Below, piece by piece: positions 7,004 to 13,458 of a stretch of 17,307 nt of DNA. Numbering within the stretch: the stretch's first letter is position 1; the number at the start of each line of letters is the position of its first letter. Under the pieces are notes generated by a model. It had not been told where the DNA came from and did no database searches. It worked only from the letters and a program-made list of their open reading frames with translations. The stretch is taken from contig CAIQLZ010000099.1 in NCBI GenBank assembly GCA_903872785.1, forward strand, positions 1-17,307. Direction: 5' to 3'. The stretch comes from Candidatus Levyibacteriota bacterium (lineage in GTDB: Bacteria > Patescibacteriota > Microgenomatia > Levybacterales > UBA12049). The position numbers and the translations under genes were made by a program.

Positions 7004-7480
7004 ATGGACAAGAATAAGTCGGCGCAAAAGTCCTTAATTCAAAATCCGAAAATTTCTCAAAATCCTGAGAATATGAATTCTGTTTTTACAAAAAGTCTAT
7101 TTATTTTTCTTATTATAGCTGCAGTTATGGGCGTAATGACAGGATATCTATTAGGCAATAGAAATGTAAGCGGTGGCAATGCGCTTATATCCGGCACAAT
7201 AGATTCATCCAAAGCATCAAAAGGAACTATCGTCGGTTCAAATGATACGAAAACATTTAAAGACACTGCAAGCGGCACTTTAAAAAATGGAGGAATTAAC
7301 GGAGAAGGACAATTTCATTTGGTCAGGACGGGAGGAGACAGTCAAAATGTTTACCTTGTTTCATCAAGCGTAGATTTAGCAAAATTTGTCGGAAAAAAGA
7401 TTAAAGTTTGGGGGCAAACGCAGACAGCTCAATACGCAGGTTGGTTGATGGATGTTGGTCGCGTTGAGGCAATGGAATAA
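7004..7480 (+). CDS. Membrane-anchored protein with an OB-like exported domain
   Basis: Not recognised by name. It is a 158-residue protein with a polar N-tail, one membrane helix at about 26-47, then a Ser/Thr/Gly-rich linker and a C-terminal domain (about 88-157) of predicted beta strands: GEGQFHLVRTG, QNVYLVSSSVDLAKFVGKK, IKVWGQTQTAQYAGWLMDVG. The pattern, including F-V-GKKIKVWG, resembles OB-fold proteins of the bacterial envelope, which bind oligosaccharides or other ligands; this is judged by eye. A weak promoter may lie at TTGCTA (6963-6968) and AATACT (6986-6991). It sits 15 nt before ftsE, which appears to have its own -10, so shared function with FtsEX is only suggested by position. 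Confidence 0.65.
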   Translation: MDKNKSAQKSLIQNPKISQNPENMNSVFTKSLFIFLIIAAVMGVMTGYLLGNRNVSGGNALISGTIDSSKASKGTIVGSNDTKTFKDTASGTLKNGGINGEGQFHLVRTGGDSQNVYLVSSSVDLAKFVGKKIKVWGQTQTAQYAGWLMDVGRVEAME

Positions 7481-7495
7481 ATCGTATAACCTCAT
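7464..7495 (+). promoter_or_regulatory. Possible promoter of ftsE, leaderless spacing
   Basis: TATAAC (7485-7490) is five bases before the ATG at 7496; TTGAGG (7464-7469) could be a -35 with a short 15-nt spacer. Read-through from the gene upstream is the alternative. Confidence 0.35.
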
Positions 7496-8281
7496 ATGAT
7501 ACGTTTAACTCAAGTTTCAAAACAATTCCGTACTGGAATTTTCGCACTTACTGATGTTAGTTTTGAAGTAGAAAAAGGGGAATTTGTTTTTTTGGTAGGT
7601 CCAACTGGATCTGGTAAAACCACAATTTTTAGACTAATTACTCGTGAGGCATTGCCAACTGTTGGAGAAGTAATAGTAGACAATTGGGATGTCGCTAAAC
7701 TTCCTAATAATAAAATACCGCATCTTAGAAAGAAAATAGGAGTAGTGTTTCAGGACCTGAAACTTTTGATGGATAGAACAATCTTCGAAAATATTATTTT
7801 ACCTCTTGAAATCTCCGGAATAGATTCAATAGCTGCTACAAAAATAGTAGAAGAAATAATGGAAAAAGTCGGAATACTTTCTCACCGCGATAAATTTCCG
7901 ATTCAGCTTGCCGGTGGAGAGTTGCAAAGGGCAGCGATTGCCAGAGCTTTGACTCTTGAGCCGGACATTTTATTGGCAGATGAACCAACGGGTAATTTAG
8001 ATCAAGCGACAGCTAAAGAGATTGTTAAGATTTTGGAGGAAATTAATAAAAAAGGCACAACTATAATTATGGCAACTCACAATGAAGATGTTGTAAAAGC
8101 ACTTTCAAAAAGAGTGATTACTTTAAATAAGGGTCAACTGGTGGGAATAAGCGGAAAAAAATTCAAAGCACATCCGGAGCATTCTGAAAATAAATCAGCT
8201 ATTATAAGTATTGAGGGTGAGAAGCCGGAGGAAAAATCCAAACAGGCAGAAAAGAAAAAGGAGCAAGATGAAGACTTTTAA
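7496..8281 (+). CDS. ftsE: Cell-division ATP-binding protein FtsE
   Basis: Cytoplasmic ATPase of the FtsEX complex, which uses ATP to switch on peptidoglycan hydrolases outside the cell during division. At 261 residues it is longer than typical FtsE (about 220-230). ABC motifs are complete: Walker A GPTGSGKT (35-42), Q-loop Gln86, signature LAGGE (138-142), Walker B ILLADE (158-163) and switch His195. The extra length is a charged, probably disordered C-terminal tail (about 222-261) rich in Lys and Glu; its final codons contain the ribosome binding site and start of ftsX. Overlap with ftsX by 14 nt strongly supports FtsE rather than LolD/MacB-type proteins. Identification is firm. Confidence 0.93.
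   Translation: MIRLTQVSKQFRTGIFALTDVSFEVEKGEFVFLVGPTGSGKTTIFRLITREALPTVGEVIVDNWDVAKLPNNKIPHLRKKIGVVFQDLKLLMDRTIFENIILPLEISGIDSIAATKIVEEIMEKVGILSHRDKFPIQLAGGELQRAAIARALTLEPDILLADEPTGNLDQATAKEIVKILEEINKKGTTIIMATHNEDVVKALSKRVITLNKGQLVGISGKKFKAHPEHSENKSAIISIEGEKPEEKSKQAEKKKEQDEDF
8258..8267 (+). promoter_or_regulatory. Shine-Dalgarno deciding the ftsX start
   Basis: AAGGAG (8258-8263) followed by four bases and ATG at 8268, inside the end of ftsE. It favours this start over the non-ATG start at 8211. Confidence 0.7.
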
Positions 8282-9134
8282 AATTACCTGGCGCAACATC
8301 AGACGTTCTCCGTATCAAGCTATTGCTGCGGTTTTCGTGATGACTCTTACCTTTTTGTTTATTTCTTTTTTTACCTTTTTGCTTTATGGATCTTCAAAGG
8401 CGATTAACTATTTCGAGTCTCGCCCCCAAGTTACTGCATTTTTCAAGCAGGAAGTAAAACAAACGGATATAGATAATCTTAAAAATCAATTAAATGCAAC
8501 TAATAAGATTGCAAGCATAAAATTTGTGTCCAAACAAGATGCTCTCAAAATATACAAAGAACAAAACAAAAACGATCCGTTACTTTTGGAATTGGTAACG
8601 GCGGACATTTTACCCGCATCGCTTGAGATATCAACTGTAAAAATTGAAAATTTGTCTGATATAAATAATATGCTTAAAGATTCTCCTTTGGTTTCCGAAG
8701 TAGTTTTTCAAAAAGATGTTGTCTCTGTTTTGACATCGTGGACAAATGCCCTAAGAAGTATAGGATTAGGATTGATAATTATTTCATCGTTGGTTTCTAT
8801 TTTTATTATGGTAATTATAATAGGAGTTAAAATATCGCATAAAAAGCAAGACATAGAAATTATGAGGCTTATCGGAGCAGCCAGATGGTATATTAGGTGG
8901 CCTTTTATATTTGAAGGAATTTTTTATGGGATAGTTGGGGCAATATTGGGATGGCTAATTTCAGCTAGCGTATTATGGTATTCAACGCCTTTTTTATCGG
9001 CGTTCCTTAAGGGAATGCCTATTTTTCCTCTTCCCTTAGTTTTCGTATTTGGTTTGTTGGGTATAGAAATACTGACAGCAATAATTTTGGGAGTGCTTTC
9101 CAGTTTTTTGGCGGTGTTAAGGTATCTCAAATGA
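8268..9134 (+). CDS. ftsX: Cell-division protein FtsX
   Basis: Membrane partner of FtsE. It is a 288-residue protein with the classical layout: short cytoplasmic N-tail (KITWRNIRRSPYQ), membrane helix 1 at about 17-41, an extracellular domain (about 45-165) that would contact the hydrolase, and three C-terminal helices (about 168-196, 212-240, 255-283). The cytoplasmic segment IEIMRLIGAARWYIRWPF is the FtsX/MacB signature that couples to the ATPase. The start overlaps ftsE by 14 nt and has its own Shine-Dalgarno. The gene downstream begins seven bases after the stop and encodes a secreted coiled-coil hydrolase, the expected kind of FtsX client. Identification is firm. Confidence 0.93.
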   Translation: MKTFKITWRNIRRSPYQAIAAVFVMTLTFLFISFFTFLLYGSSKAINYFESRPQVTAFFKQEVKQTDIDNLKNQLNATNKIASIKFVSKQDALKIYKEQNKNDPLLLELVTADILPASLEISTVKIENLSDINNMLKDSPLVSEVVFQKDVVSVLTSWTNALRSIGLGLIIISSLVSIFIMVIIIGVKISHKKQDIEIMRLIGAARWYIRWPFIFEGIFYGIVGAILGWLISASVLWYSTPFLSAFLKGMPIFPLPLVFVFGLLGIEILTAIILGVLSSFLAVLRYLK

Positions 9135-9141
9135 TTTATGT

Positions 9142-10404
9142 ATGTTTTTTTTGAAGAAAAAAATAATATTTTTCCTCTATTTCTTTTTAGCATTCATCTC
9201 CGGCCTGTTTTTTGTTAATAACTTTGTTTATTCTGATCAAAACTGTTCTGCAGTTTCAACCTGTGGAAGCGTTTCGGGATGCGAAAATTTAAAATGCTGT
9301 GATTATCTTACCTGCTTAAATAACAAGATTTCAGATACTAACGGGCAGGAAAAAACTCTTTCTTCTGAAATTACTGTTATGGATAGTCAAATTAATTTAA
9401 CAGAAGCAAAAATAGAGGCAAATAAAAAAGAGATACTTGATTTGACCTTAGATATTGATACTGCAACGAAAAAAATATCTGCGCTTTCCGATTCCCTTAA
9501 TAAAATTACGGGAATATTGTTGAATAGAATTGTTGCGACGTATGAGGCCGGAAGCGTTCAGCCTTTTGAAATGCTTTTATCGTCCCTTAACGCTTCTGAT
9601 TTGTTAGCCAGATTAAATTATCTTAGAATTGCGCAAGATCATGATAAGAGACTTATCTATGATGTTCAGCAGGCAAAAAATGATTATGCAAATCAAAAAA
9701 ATATCTTTGAAGATAAAAAGAAAAAAATAGAGACACTAAAAATTCAACTGGAATCTTATACCACTCAGCTTAATCAACAGAAAGTTGCAAAACAGCAGCT
9801 GTTAGTAGATGTTCAAGGAAGTGAAGCAGAGTACGAGAGACTTCGTAATCAAGCAATGGCACAGCTTGCTGCATTTTCTAGTTTTGCAGCAGCACATGGG
9901 GGAGCAAGTATTCTCTCGAATCAAACTGTTTGTGATGATGGATGGTCAGGCTGTTATTATAATCAGAGGGATAGTCAGTGGGGCAATTCGGCGTTGAATA
10001 ATACACAATACACTATCGCAAGCGATGGATGCTTGGTAACATCAATGGCTATGGTTTACACTCATTATAGCCATCGTAGCGTAACTCCCCAGACAATTAA
10101 TTCAAATTCGGGTAATTTTGCATCTTATTTTCCGGCTTATCTCAAATATACTATTACAGCCGATGGGGCTACTTCGAATCGTGTAGGTTCAATAATTGAC
10201 AGTACGCTTTCATCCGGAGATCCTGTCGTAGCTGGGGTTTCCTATGATGGTGGTCCGATTCCTGATCATTTCGTGGTCTTAATTAGCGGTTCATCAGGAA
10301 ATTATAAAATGAATGATCCTTTCACTCCAAACGGACATAATATTTCCTTTACAGATCATTACTCAGTTGGTAGTATACGGGAAATAGATAAAGTGACGTT
10401 TTAG
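9142..10404 (+). CDS. FtsEX-linked coiled-coil cysteine peptidase/wall hydrolase (C39-like)
   Basis: A 420-residue secreted protein. A signal peptide or anchor spans residues 1-29. A segment with six cysteines follows (Cys35, 41, 47, 52, 53, 58). Then comes a long coiled coil (about 60-240, split by VATYEAGSVQPFEMLLSS), like PcsB and EnvC, the known FtsEX-activated proteins. The C-terminal domain (about 270-420) looks like a papain-fold C39-type peptidase: YNQRDSQWG, catalytic-type Cys297 in SDGCLVTSMA, His376 in PDHFVVL, and Asn391-Asp392 in NDPF. Known FtsEX clients carry CHAP (PcsB), NlpC/P60 (RipC) or degenerate LytM (EnvC) domains, so a C39-like ending is an unusual variant. Likely role: cutting peptidoglycan peptides at the septum. 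Substrate is inferred. Confidence 0.85.
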   Translation: MFFLKKKIIFFLYFFLAFISGLFFVNNFVYSDQNCSAVSTCGSVSGCENLKCCDYLTCLNNKISDTNGQEKTLSSEITVMDSQINLTEAKIEANKKEILDLTLDIDTATKKISALSDSLNKITGILLNRIVATYEAGSVQPFEMLLSSLNASDLLARLNYLRIAQDHDKRLIYDVQQAKNDYANQKNIFEDKKKKIETLKIQLESYTTQLNQQKVAKQQLLVDVQGSEAEYERLRNQAMAQLAAFSSFAAAHGGASILSNQTVCDDGWSGCYYNQRDSQWGNSALNNTQYTIASDGCLVTSMAMVYTHYSHRSVTPQTINSNSGNFASYFPAYLKYTITADGATSNRVGSIIDSTLSSGDPVVAGVSYDGGPIPDHFVVLISGSSGNYKMNDPFTPNGHNISFTDHYSVGSIREIDKVTF

Positions 10405-10417
10405 AAATTATTAATTG

Positions 10418-10990
10418 ATGAAGGCAGTAGTCGGATTTGTTGCAATTTTATTATTATTATTTTATATTTCTTTCATTAAGCCTGTTTTTGTCTGTGCCGA
10501 TGAAAATGCCCCTCCGATACCGACAACAGAAACCGTAGTTAATAGTCCTACGCCAACTCCAACACTAACTCCAACACTTACTCCTATGCTGACCCCCACC
10601 CCGACAAATACACCTATTTCAACACAAACGCCGACTCCCAGTCCGACATCAACTCCAGTGCCTTCATCTTCATCAGTAAATACGCCGACATCTACCCCGA
10701 TTCCAACGAAAGCTCCAACACCCGTTCCGATAGTCAATGCTTTAACCCCGGGGCCATCGGTTACGCCTGCATTAGGACTTCCTTCCTCAGCTGTTTTAGG
10801 AGAAAATGCGGGAGGCAATCTAGACATTCTTTCGCCGGAGAGCAATCTAATTTCAGATCAGACCAAGAAACCGGATACTGTTTTTCAGAATTTCTCAGTA
10901 GTCTTAGGGGTTGTTTTGGTGGTCGTCTGTGGCATACTAACATTCAGAGTAATTAAGAAAGGAGAGCTAGTGCAGAATGAAGAGGAGTAG
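10418..10990 (+). CDS. Thr-Pro-rich wall-spanning stalk protein with C-terminal anchor
   Basis: Not a named family. It has 190 residues from the ATG at 10418 (a TTG at 10415 gives one more). A signal peptide (about 1-29) is followed by a low-complexity stretch (about 38-115) of Thr-Pro, Ser-Pro and Val-Pro repeats, a short Gly/Leu-rich part, and a membrane helix near the C-terminus (about 158-176) ending in a charged cytoplasmic tail. Such Pro-Thr segments are extended, often glycosylated spacers. The helix plus basic residues could serve as a stop-transfer anchor; no LPxTG motif is seen. It lies 13 nt after the hydrolase gene and overlaps tsaE by 14 nt, so it is probably the tail of the ftsEX transcript. 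Confidence 0.7.
   Translation: MKAVVGFVAILLLLFYISFIKPVFVCADENAPPIPTTETVVNSPTPTPTLTPTLTPMLTPTPTNTPISTQTPTPSPTSTPVPSSSSVNTPTSTPIPTKAPTPVPIVNALTPGPSVTPALGLPSSAVLGENAGGNLDILSPESNLISDQTKKPDTVFQNFSVVLGVVLVVVCGILTFRVIKKGELVQNEEE
10530..10750 (+). repeat. Low-complexity Thr-Pro coding repeat
   Basis: Short irregular units such as ccaacactaactccaac and cccaccccgacaaataca encode Thr-Pro dipeptides within the stalk gene. The antisense frame reads as a Gly-Val repeat and is an artefact. Confidence 0.7.
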
Positions 10991-11426
10991 TTTTATAAGA
11001 AAAGTTTTTATTACGAAAAGCTATAGTGAAACACAAAAGTTGGGTTATAGTTTTGCCAAAGTTTTAAAAAAGGGGGATGTAATTTGCCTGTATGGAGAAT
11101 TGGGTTCAGGCAAAACAACTTTTATTCAGGGATTAGCAAAAGGACTTGGAATTAAAAATAGAATTATCTCTCCGACATTTATAATGGTTAGAAATTATAA
11201 GTTGAAAGCTCTGAATTTTTACCATCTTGATTTATACAGAGCAGAGGGAAAAGAGGCTATTGAAGGACTGGGAATTAATGAAATTACAAATAATATGAAT
11301 AATATTGTTGCGATTGAATGGGCAGAGAAACTAGAAAGTTATTTACCCGAGAAAAGAATCGACATAAAATTTTATTATCAAGGCGGCAATGCAAGAAAAA
11401 TTGTATTTAGGTCCTTAAATCAATAA
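10977..11426 (+). CDS. tsaE: tRNA t6A biosynthesis ATPase TsaE
   Basis: ATPase that drives turnover of the TsaB-TsaD complex making N6-threonylcarbamoyladenosine at tRNA position 37. At 149 residues it has the family's length. Motifs: Walker A GELGSGKT (40-47), switch-like SPTF (65-68), HLDLYR (83-88) with Asp85, and IEWAE (113-117). The ATG at 10977 lies within the end of the stalk gene. An AAAGGAG (10958-10964) stands 12 nt upstream, a slightly long spacing for a Shine-Dalgarno. The HTH gene and the TsaC-TsaB fusion gene follow, so three t6A functions lie together; TsaD is not in the window. Identification is firm. Confidence 0.95.
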   Translation: MKRSSFIRKVFITKSYSETQKLGYSFAKVLKKGDVICLYGELGSGKTTFIQGLAKGLGIKNRIISPTFIMVRNYKLKALNFYHLDLYRAEGKEAIEGLGINEITNNMNNIVAIEWAEKLESYLPEKRIDIKFYYQGGNARKIVFRSLNQ

Positions 11427-11477
11427 TAGTTTGACAATACAACCAGTATAAGATATATTATGGGCCAGTCAAACTAT
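11426..11477. promoter_or_regulatory. Perfect 10-bp inverted repeat bracketing the HTH-gene promoter (candidate operator)
   Basis: ATAGTTTGAC (11426-11435) and its exact reverse complement GTCAAACTAT (11468-11477) enclose 32 bases. The left arm contains most of the -35 and the right arm reaches the ATG. The left arm is upstream of the predicted transcript start, so this cannot be an mRNA hairpin from this promoter. A DNA operator for the encoded HTH protein is the natural reading. Confidence 0.5.
11431..11459 (+). promoter_or_regulatory. Strong sigma70-type promoter of the HTH gene
   Basis: Consensus TTGACA (11431-11436), 17-nt spacer, TATATT (11454-11459). Predicted start at about 11466, leaving a leader of about ten bases before ATG 11476. 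This is the best promoter in the window. Confidence 0.75.
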
Positions 11478-11670
11478 GAATAGTACAATAGAAACAAATT
11501 TCTTGAATGTCAAAGAAGTTTCTGTTTTTCTAAAATTAAGCGCGTTAACGGTTTATAAATATATTTCGAAAAAAAAGATTAAGGCAATCCATTTTGGAGG
11601 ACGCTATCTTATAAATAAATCTTCACTCAATAAATTTATTGAAGAAAGAAAATCAAATAAAACTTCTTAG
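11476..11670 (+). CDS. Excisionase-type helix-turn-helix DNA-binding protein (HTH_17)
   Basis: A 64-residue protein that is almost entirely one winged-helix domain of the MerR/excisionase type: FLNVKEVSVFLKLSALTVYK (helix-turn-helix, about 9-28), YISKKKIKAIHFGGRYLINK (recognition helix end and wing, about 29-48), and a last helix SSLNKFIEERK. In the family such proteins bind DNA as excisionases or as small transcriptional regulators. No integrase or other mobile-element gene is nearby, so a regulator is more likely. It has its own strong promoter and a 10-bp inverted repeat around it, suggesting self-control. It sits between tsaE (49 nt upstream) and the TsaC-TsaB gene (26 nt downstream). Family call is confident; target is inferred. 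Confidence 0.85.
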   Translation: MNSTIETNFLNVKEVSVFLKLSALTVYKYISKKKIKAIHFGGRYLINKSSLNKFIEERKSNKTS

Positions 11671-11681
11671 CTTCTTCTAAT

Positions 11682-11696
11682 TGGTATAATTACAAT
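11682..11696 (+). promoter_or_regulatory. Extended -10 promoter of tsaC-tsaB, probably leaderless
   Basis: TG-G-TATAAT (11682-11690) is a perfect extended -10, followed by six bases and ATG at 11697. The transcript would begin on the start codon. No Shine-Dalgarno is present. Confidence 0.65.
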
Positions 11697-12593
11697 ATGG
11701 ATAAAATCAGGAAAGCAGTTCAAGTTTTCAAAAAAGGAGGAATAGTTATTTTTCCAACAGATACGGCTATTGGGATAGGTTGCAGGATTGATAATGAAGA
11801 ATCAATAAAAAGACTATTTAAAATTCGCAAAAGACCGGAAAATAAGCCGGTATTAACGCTGGTTGATTCGGTTAAAATGGCCCAAAATTATCTACTGCCA
11901 ATTCCTCAGGAAGTTAAGGATAAACTAATCAAACATTATTGGCCCGGAAAACTTACAATTATTTTAAAGTGTAACCCGGACAAGGTTCCGTTTCCCGCCA
12001 GAGATAAAAGAAATACTCTTGGCGTTAGGTTTCCCGGCGATAAAATGTTGCTTAAGCTAATTGCCGGTGTAGGTGTGCCGATTGTTGCGCCATCTGCAAA
12101 TTTCAGCGGTGAAGAAACGCCATTCAGGTTTGCAGACTTAAATTCAAAGTTGGTAAGGCAAGCGGATTACGTTTTAACCGGACCGGTAAGTTCGGAGAAA
12201 AACGTTTCGACCATAATTGATTGCGTAGAAACACCCTGGAGAATTATCAGAGACGGATCTGTAAAAATAAATAAAAAATTAAAAATTGCTCTTTTGCTTA
12301 ATACTTCGGATAATCAGAAAATTACTGTAGGTTTAATTATTAATGGCAAAGACGTCCGGACTAAAAAAACAATTTCCAGGAATATGCAGACTATCTTGCC
12401 GATGATCGAAAAGTTTTTAAAGAAGTATTCGCTAAAACCGGAAGATCTTACGGAAATTAAGGTTAATACCGGACCGGGATCATTTACGGGTTTAAGGGTG
12501 GGGCTTGCTATTGTTAATGCCCTGTCTTTTGTTCTTGGGGTTCCCGTTAATGATAAGAAAGTTGGAGAAATAATATTGCCTATGTACAAGTGA
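11697..12593 (+). CDS. tsaC-tsaB: Fused TsaC (threonylcarbamoyl-AMP synthase) and TsaB N-lobe
   Basis: A 298-residue fusion of two t6A enzymes. Residues 1-190 are a YrdC/Sua5 domain making threonylcarbamoyl-AMP from threonine, bicarbonate and ATP: FPTDTAIGIGC (19-29), KRPENKP (45-51), WPGKLTIIL (82-90), TLGVRFP (107-113), APSANFSGE (131-139), STIID (171-175) and IIRDGSV (183-189). Residues 195-298 are the first lobe of TsaB, with GPGSFTGLRVGLA (259-271) and a degenerate start LLLNTSDN. TsaB is an ASKHA-fold scaffold for TsaD; its second lobe is absent, so this half is roughly 105 residues versus about 230 in E. coli. There is no stop or frame change at the junction (about residue 192). Both halves are required for the same modification, so a fused machine is plausible. 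Confidence 0.88.
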   Translation: MDKIRKAVQVFKKGGIVIFPTDTAIGIGCRIDNEESIKRLFKIRKRPENKPVLTLVDSVKMAQNYLLPIPQEVKDKLIKHYWPGKLTIILKCNPDKVPFPARDKRNTLGVRFPGDKMLLKLIAGVGVPIVAPSANFSGEETPFRFADLNSKLVRQADYVLTGPVSSEKNVSTIIDCVETPWRIIRDGSVKINKKLKIALLLNTSDNQKITVGLIINGKDVRTKKTISRNMQTILPMIEKFLKKYSLKPEDLTEIKVNTGPGSFTGLRVGLAIVNALSFVLGVPVNDKKVGEIILPMYK

Positions 12594-12606
12594 TATAATG
12601 GAGAAA
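12591..12606 (+). promoter_or_regulatory. Extended -10 promoter of the CAP gene, favours start at 12607
   Basis: TG-A-TATAAT (12591-12599) overlaps the tsaC-tsaB stop codon. It also overlaps the ATG at 12598, which therefore could not be on the transcript. Seven bases separate it from the in-frame ATG at 12607. Confidence 0.5.
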
Positions 12607-13458
12607 ATGAAGAATTTCCTGTCTCATCTTTTCATACCGAAAGAATCCAATAATCACAGGGCGAAAGTCTTGCATCATACAAATTTATTATTAACAATCC
12701 TATTTCTTTTTTTGGCAAGTTTTCTTCTGCAAAAGATAAAAGTGAGTTTCCCTTCTGTTTTAGGCATCAAGGCGGATATTTCTACCGGAGACCTTCTCTT
12801 CCTGACAAATAAAGAAAGACAAGCTGTCGGCGTTGGCTCATTAATTCTCAATGACAAACTTTCCCAGGCAGCCTCAGAGAAAGCTCAGGACATGTTTGAG
12901 TATAATTATTGGGCCCATAACTCTCCGACCGGTAAAACTCCCTGGATTTTTATTAAATCTGCAGGATATAACTATGTTTATGCCGGGGAAAATTTGGCAA
13001 GGGGGTTTGCAACTGCAGATAGTGCAATGAAAGCGTGGATGGCAAGTCCGGATCATAAAGCAAATGTATTATCTTCAAACTACCAAGACGTTGGGTTTGC
13101 AGTAAAAGAGGGAAAGCTAAACGGCGAAGAGACAATATTAATTGTAGAAGAATTTGGTAATTTACATATGCCTATTGCAAAAAGCAAAGTTCAAGAGGTT
13201 GCGACAGCCAAGGAATCAAATGTTATTCACAAGAATGTCCAGGCAGTTCATAAGCAGCCGCTTGTCGGCACTTCATCTTTATCTTCAAATATTTATTTTG
13301 TATTTATTTTTGTATTTATTTTTGCTTTTACATTGGATATGATTATTATAGAAAAGAAAAAAGTTACCCGTTTCGTAGGGCACAATATTGATCACATACT
13401 TTATTTATTATTAATACTAATTTTGATTGGGATATGGAGCAAGGGGGTTGTTATTTAA
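12607..13458 (+). CDS. Membrane-anchored CAP/SCP-domain protein
   Basis: A 283-residue protein (286 if started at 12598; numbering here from 12607). One membrane helix at about 22-43, an exported CAP (cysteine-rich secretory/antigen-5/PR1) domain at about 63-184, a linker, then two membrane helices at about 229-248 and 261-278. CAP signatures: WAHNSPTGKTPW with His104, AGENLARGF with Glu128, and SPDHKANVL with His150, the residues that form the usual metal-binding cavity. YQDVGFAV and LIVEEFG complete the fold. Bacterial CAP proteins are extracellular; their activity is mostly unproven. The C-terminal helices set this apart from simple secreted forms. A 12-nt tandem duplication lies in the second helix. 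The stop overlaps the next gene's ATG. Confidence 0.85.
   Translation: MKNFLSHLFIPKESNNHRAKVLHHTNLLLTILFLFLASFLLQKIKVSFPSVLGIKADISTGDLLFLTNKERQAVGVGSLILNDKLSQAASEKAQDMFEYNYWAHNSPTGKTPWIFIKSAGYNYVYAGENLARGFATADSAMKAWMASPDHKANVLSSNYQDVGFAVKEGKLNGEETILIVEEFGNLHMPIAKSKVQEVATAKESNVIHKNVQAVHKQPLVGTSSLSSNIYFVFIFVFIFAFTLDMIIIEKKKVTRFVGHNIDHILYLLLILILIGIWSKGVVI
13290..13324 (+). repeat. 12-nt tandem repeat within the CAP gene membrane helix
   Basis: Two perfect copies of tatttatttttg (13301-13312, 13313-13324) follow an 11-base version lacking one t (13290-13300). They encode repeated Val-Phe-Ile-Phe units of a membrane helix. Confidence 0.7.
13441..13457 (+). promoter_or_regulatory. Shine-Dalgarno deciding the start of the three-helix protein
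   Basis: AAGGGGG (13441-13447) lies ten bases before ATG 13458, which overlaps the CAP gene stop as TAATG. It favours this start over ATG 13434, deep inside the CAP gene. Confidence 0.5.

Noticed and set aside
10462..10845. Minus-strand frame with Gly-Val repeats
   Set aside because: It is the reverse reading of the Thr-Pro repeat in the stalk gene; no independent support.
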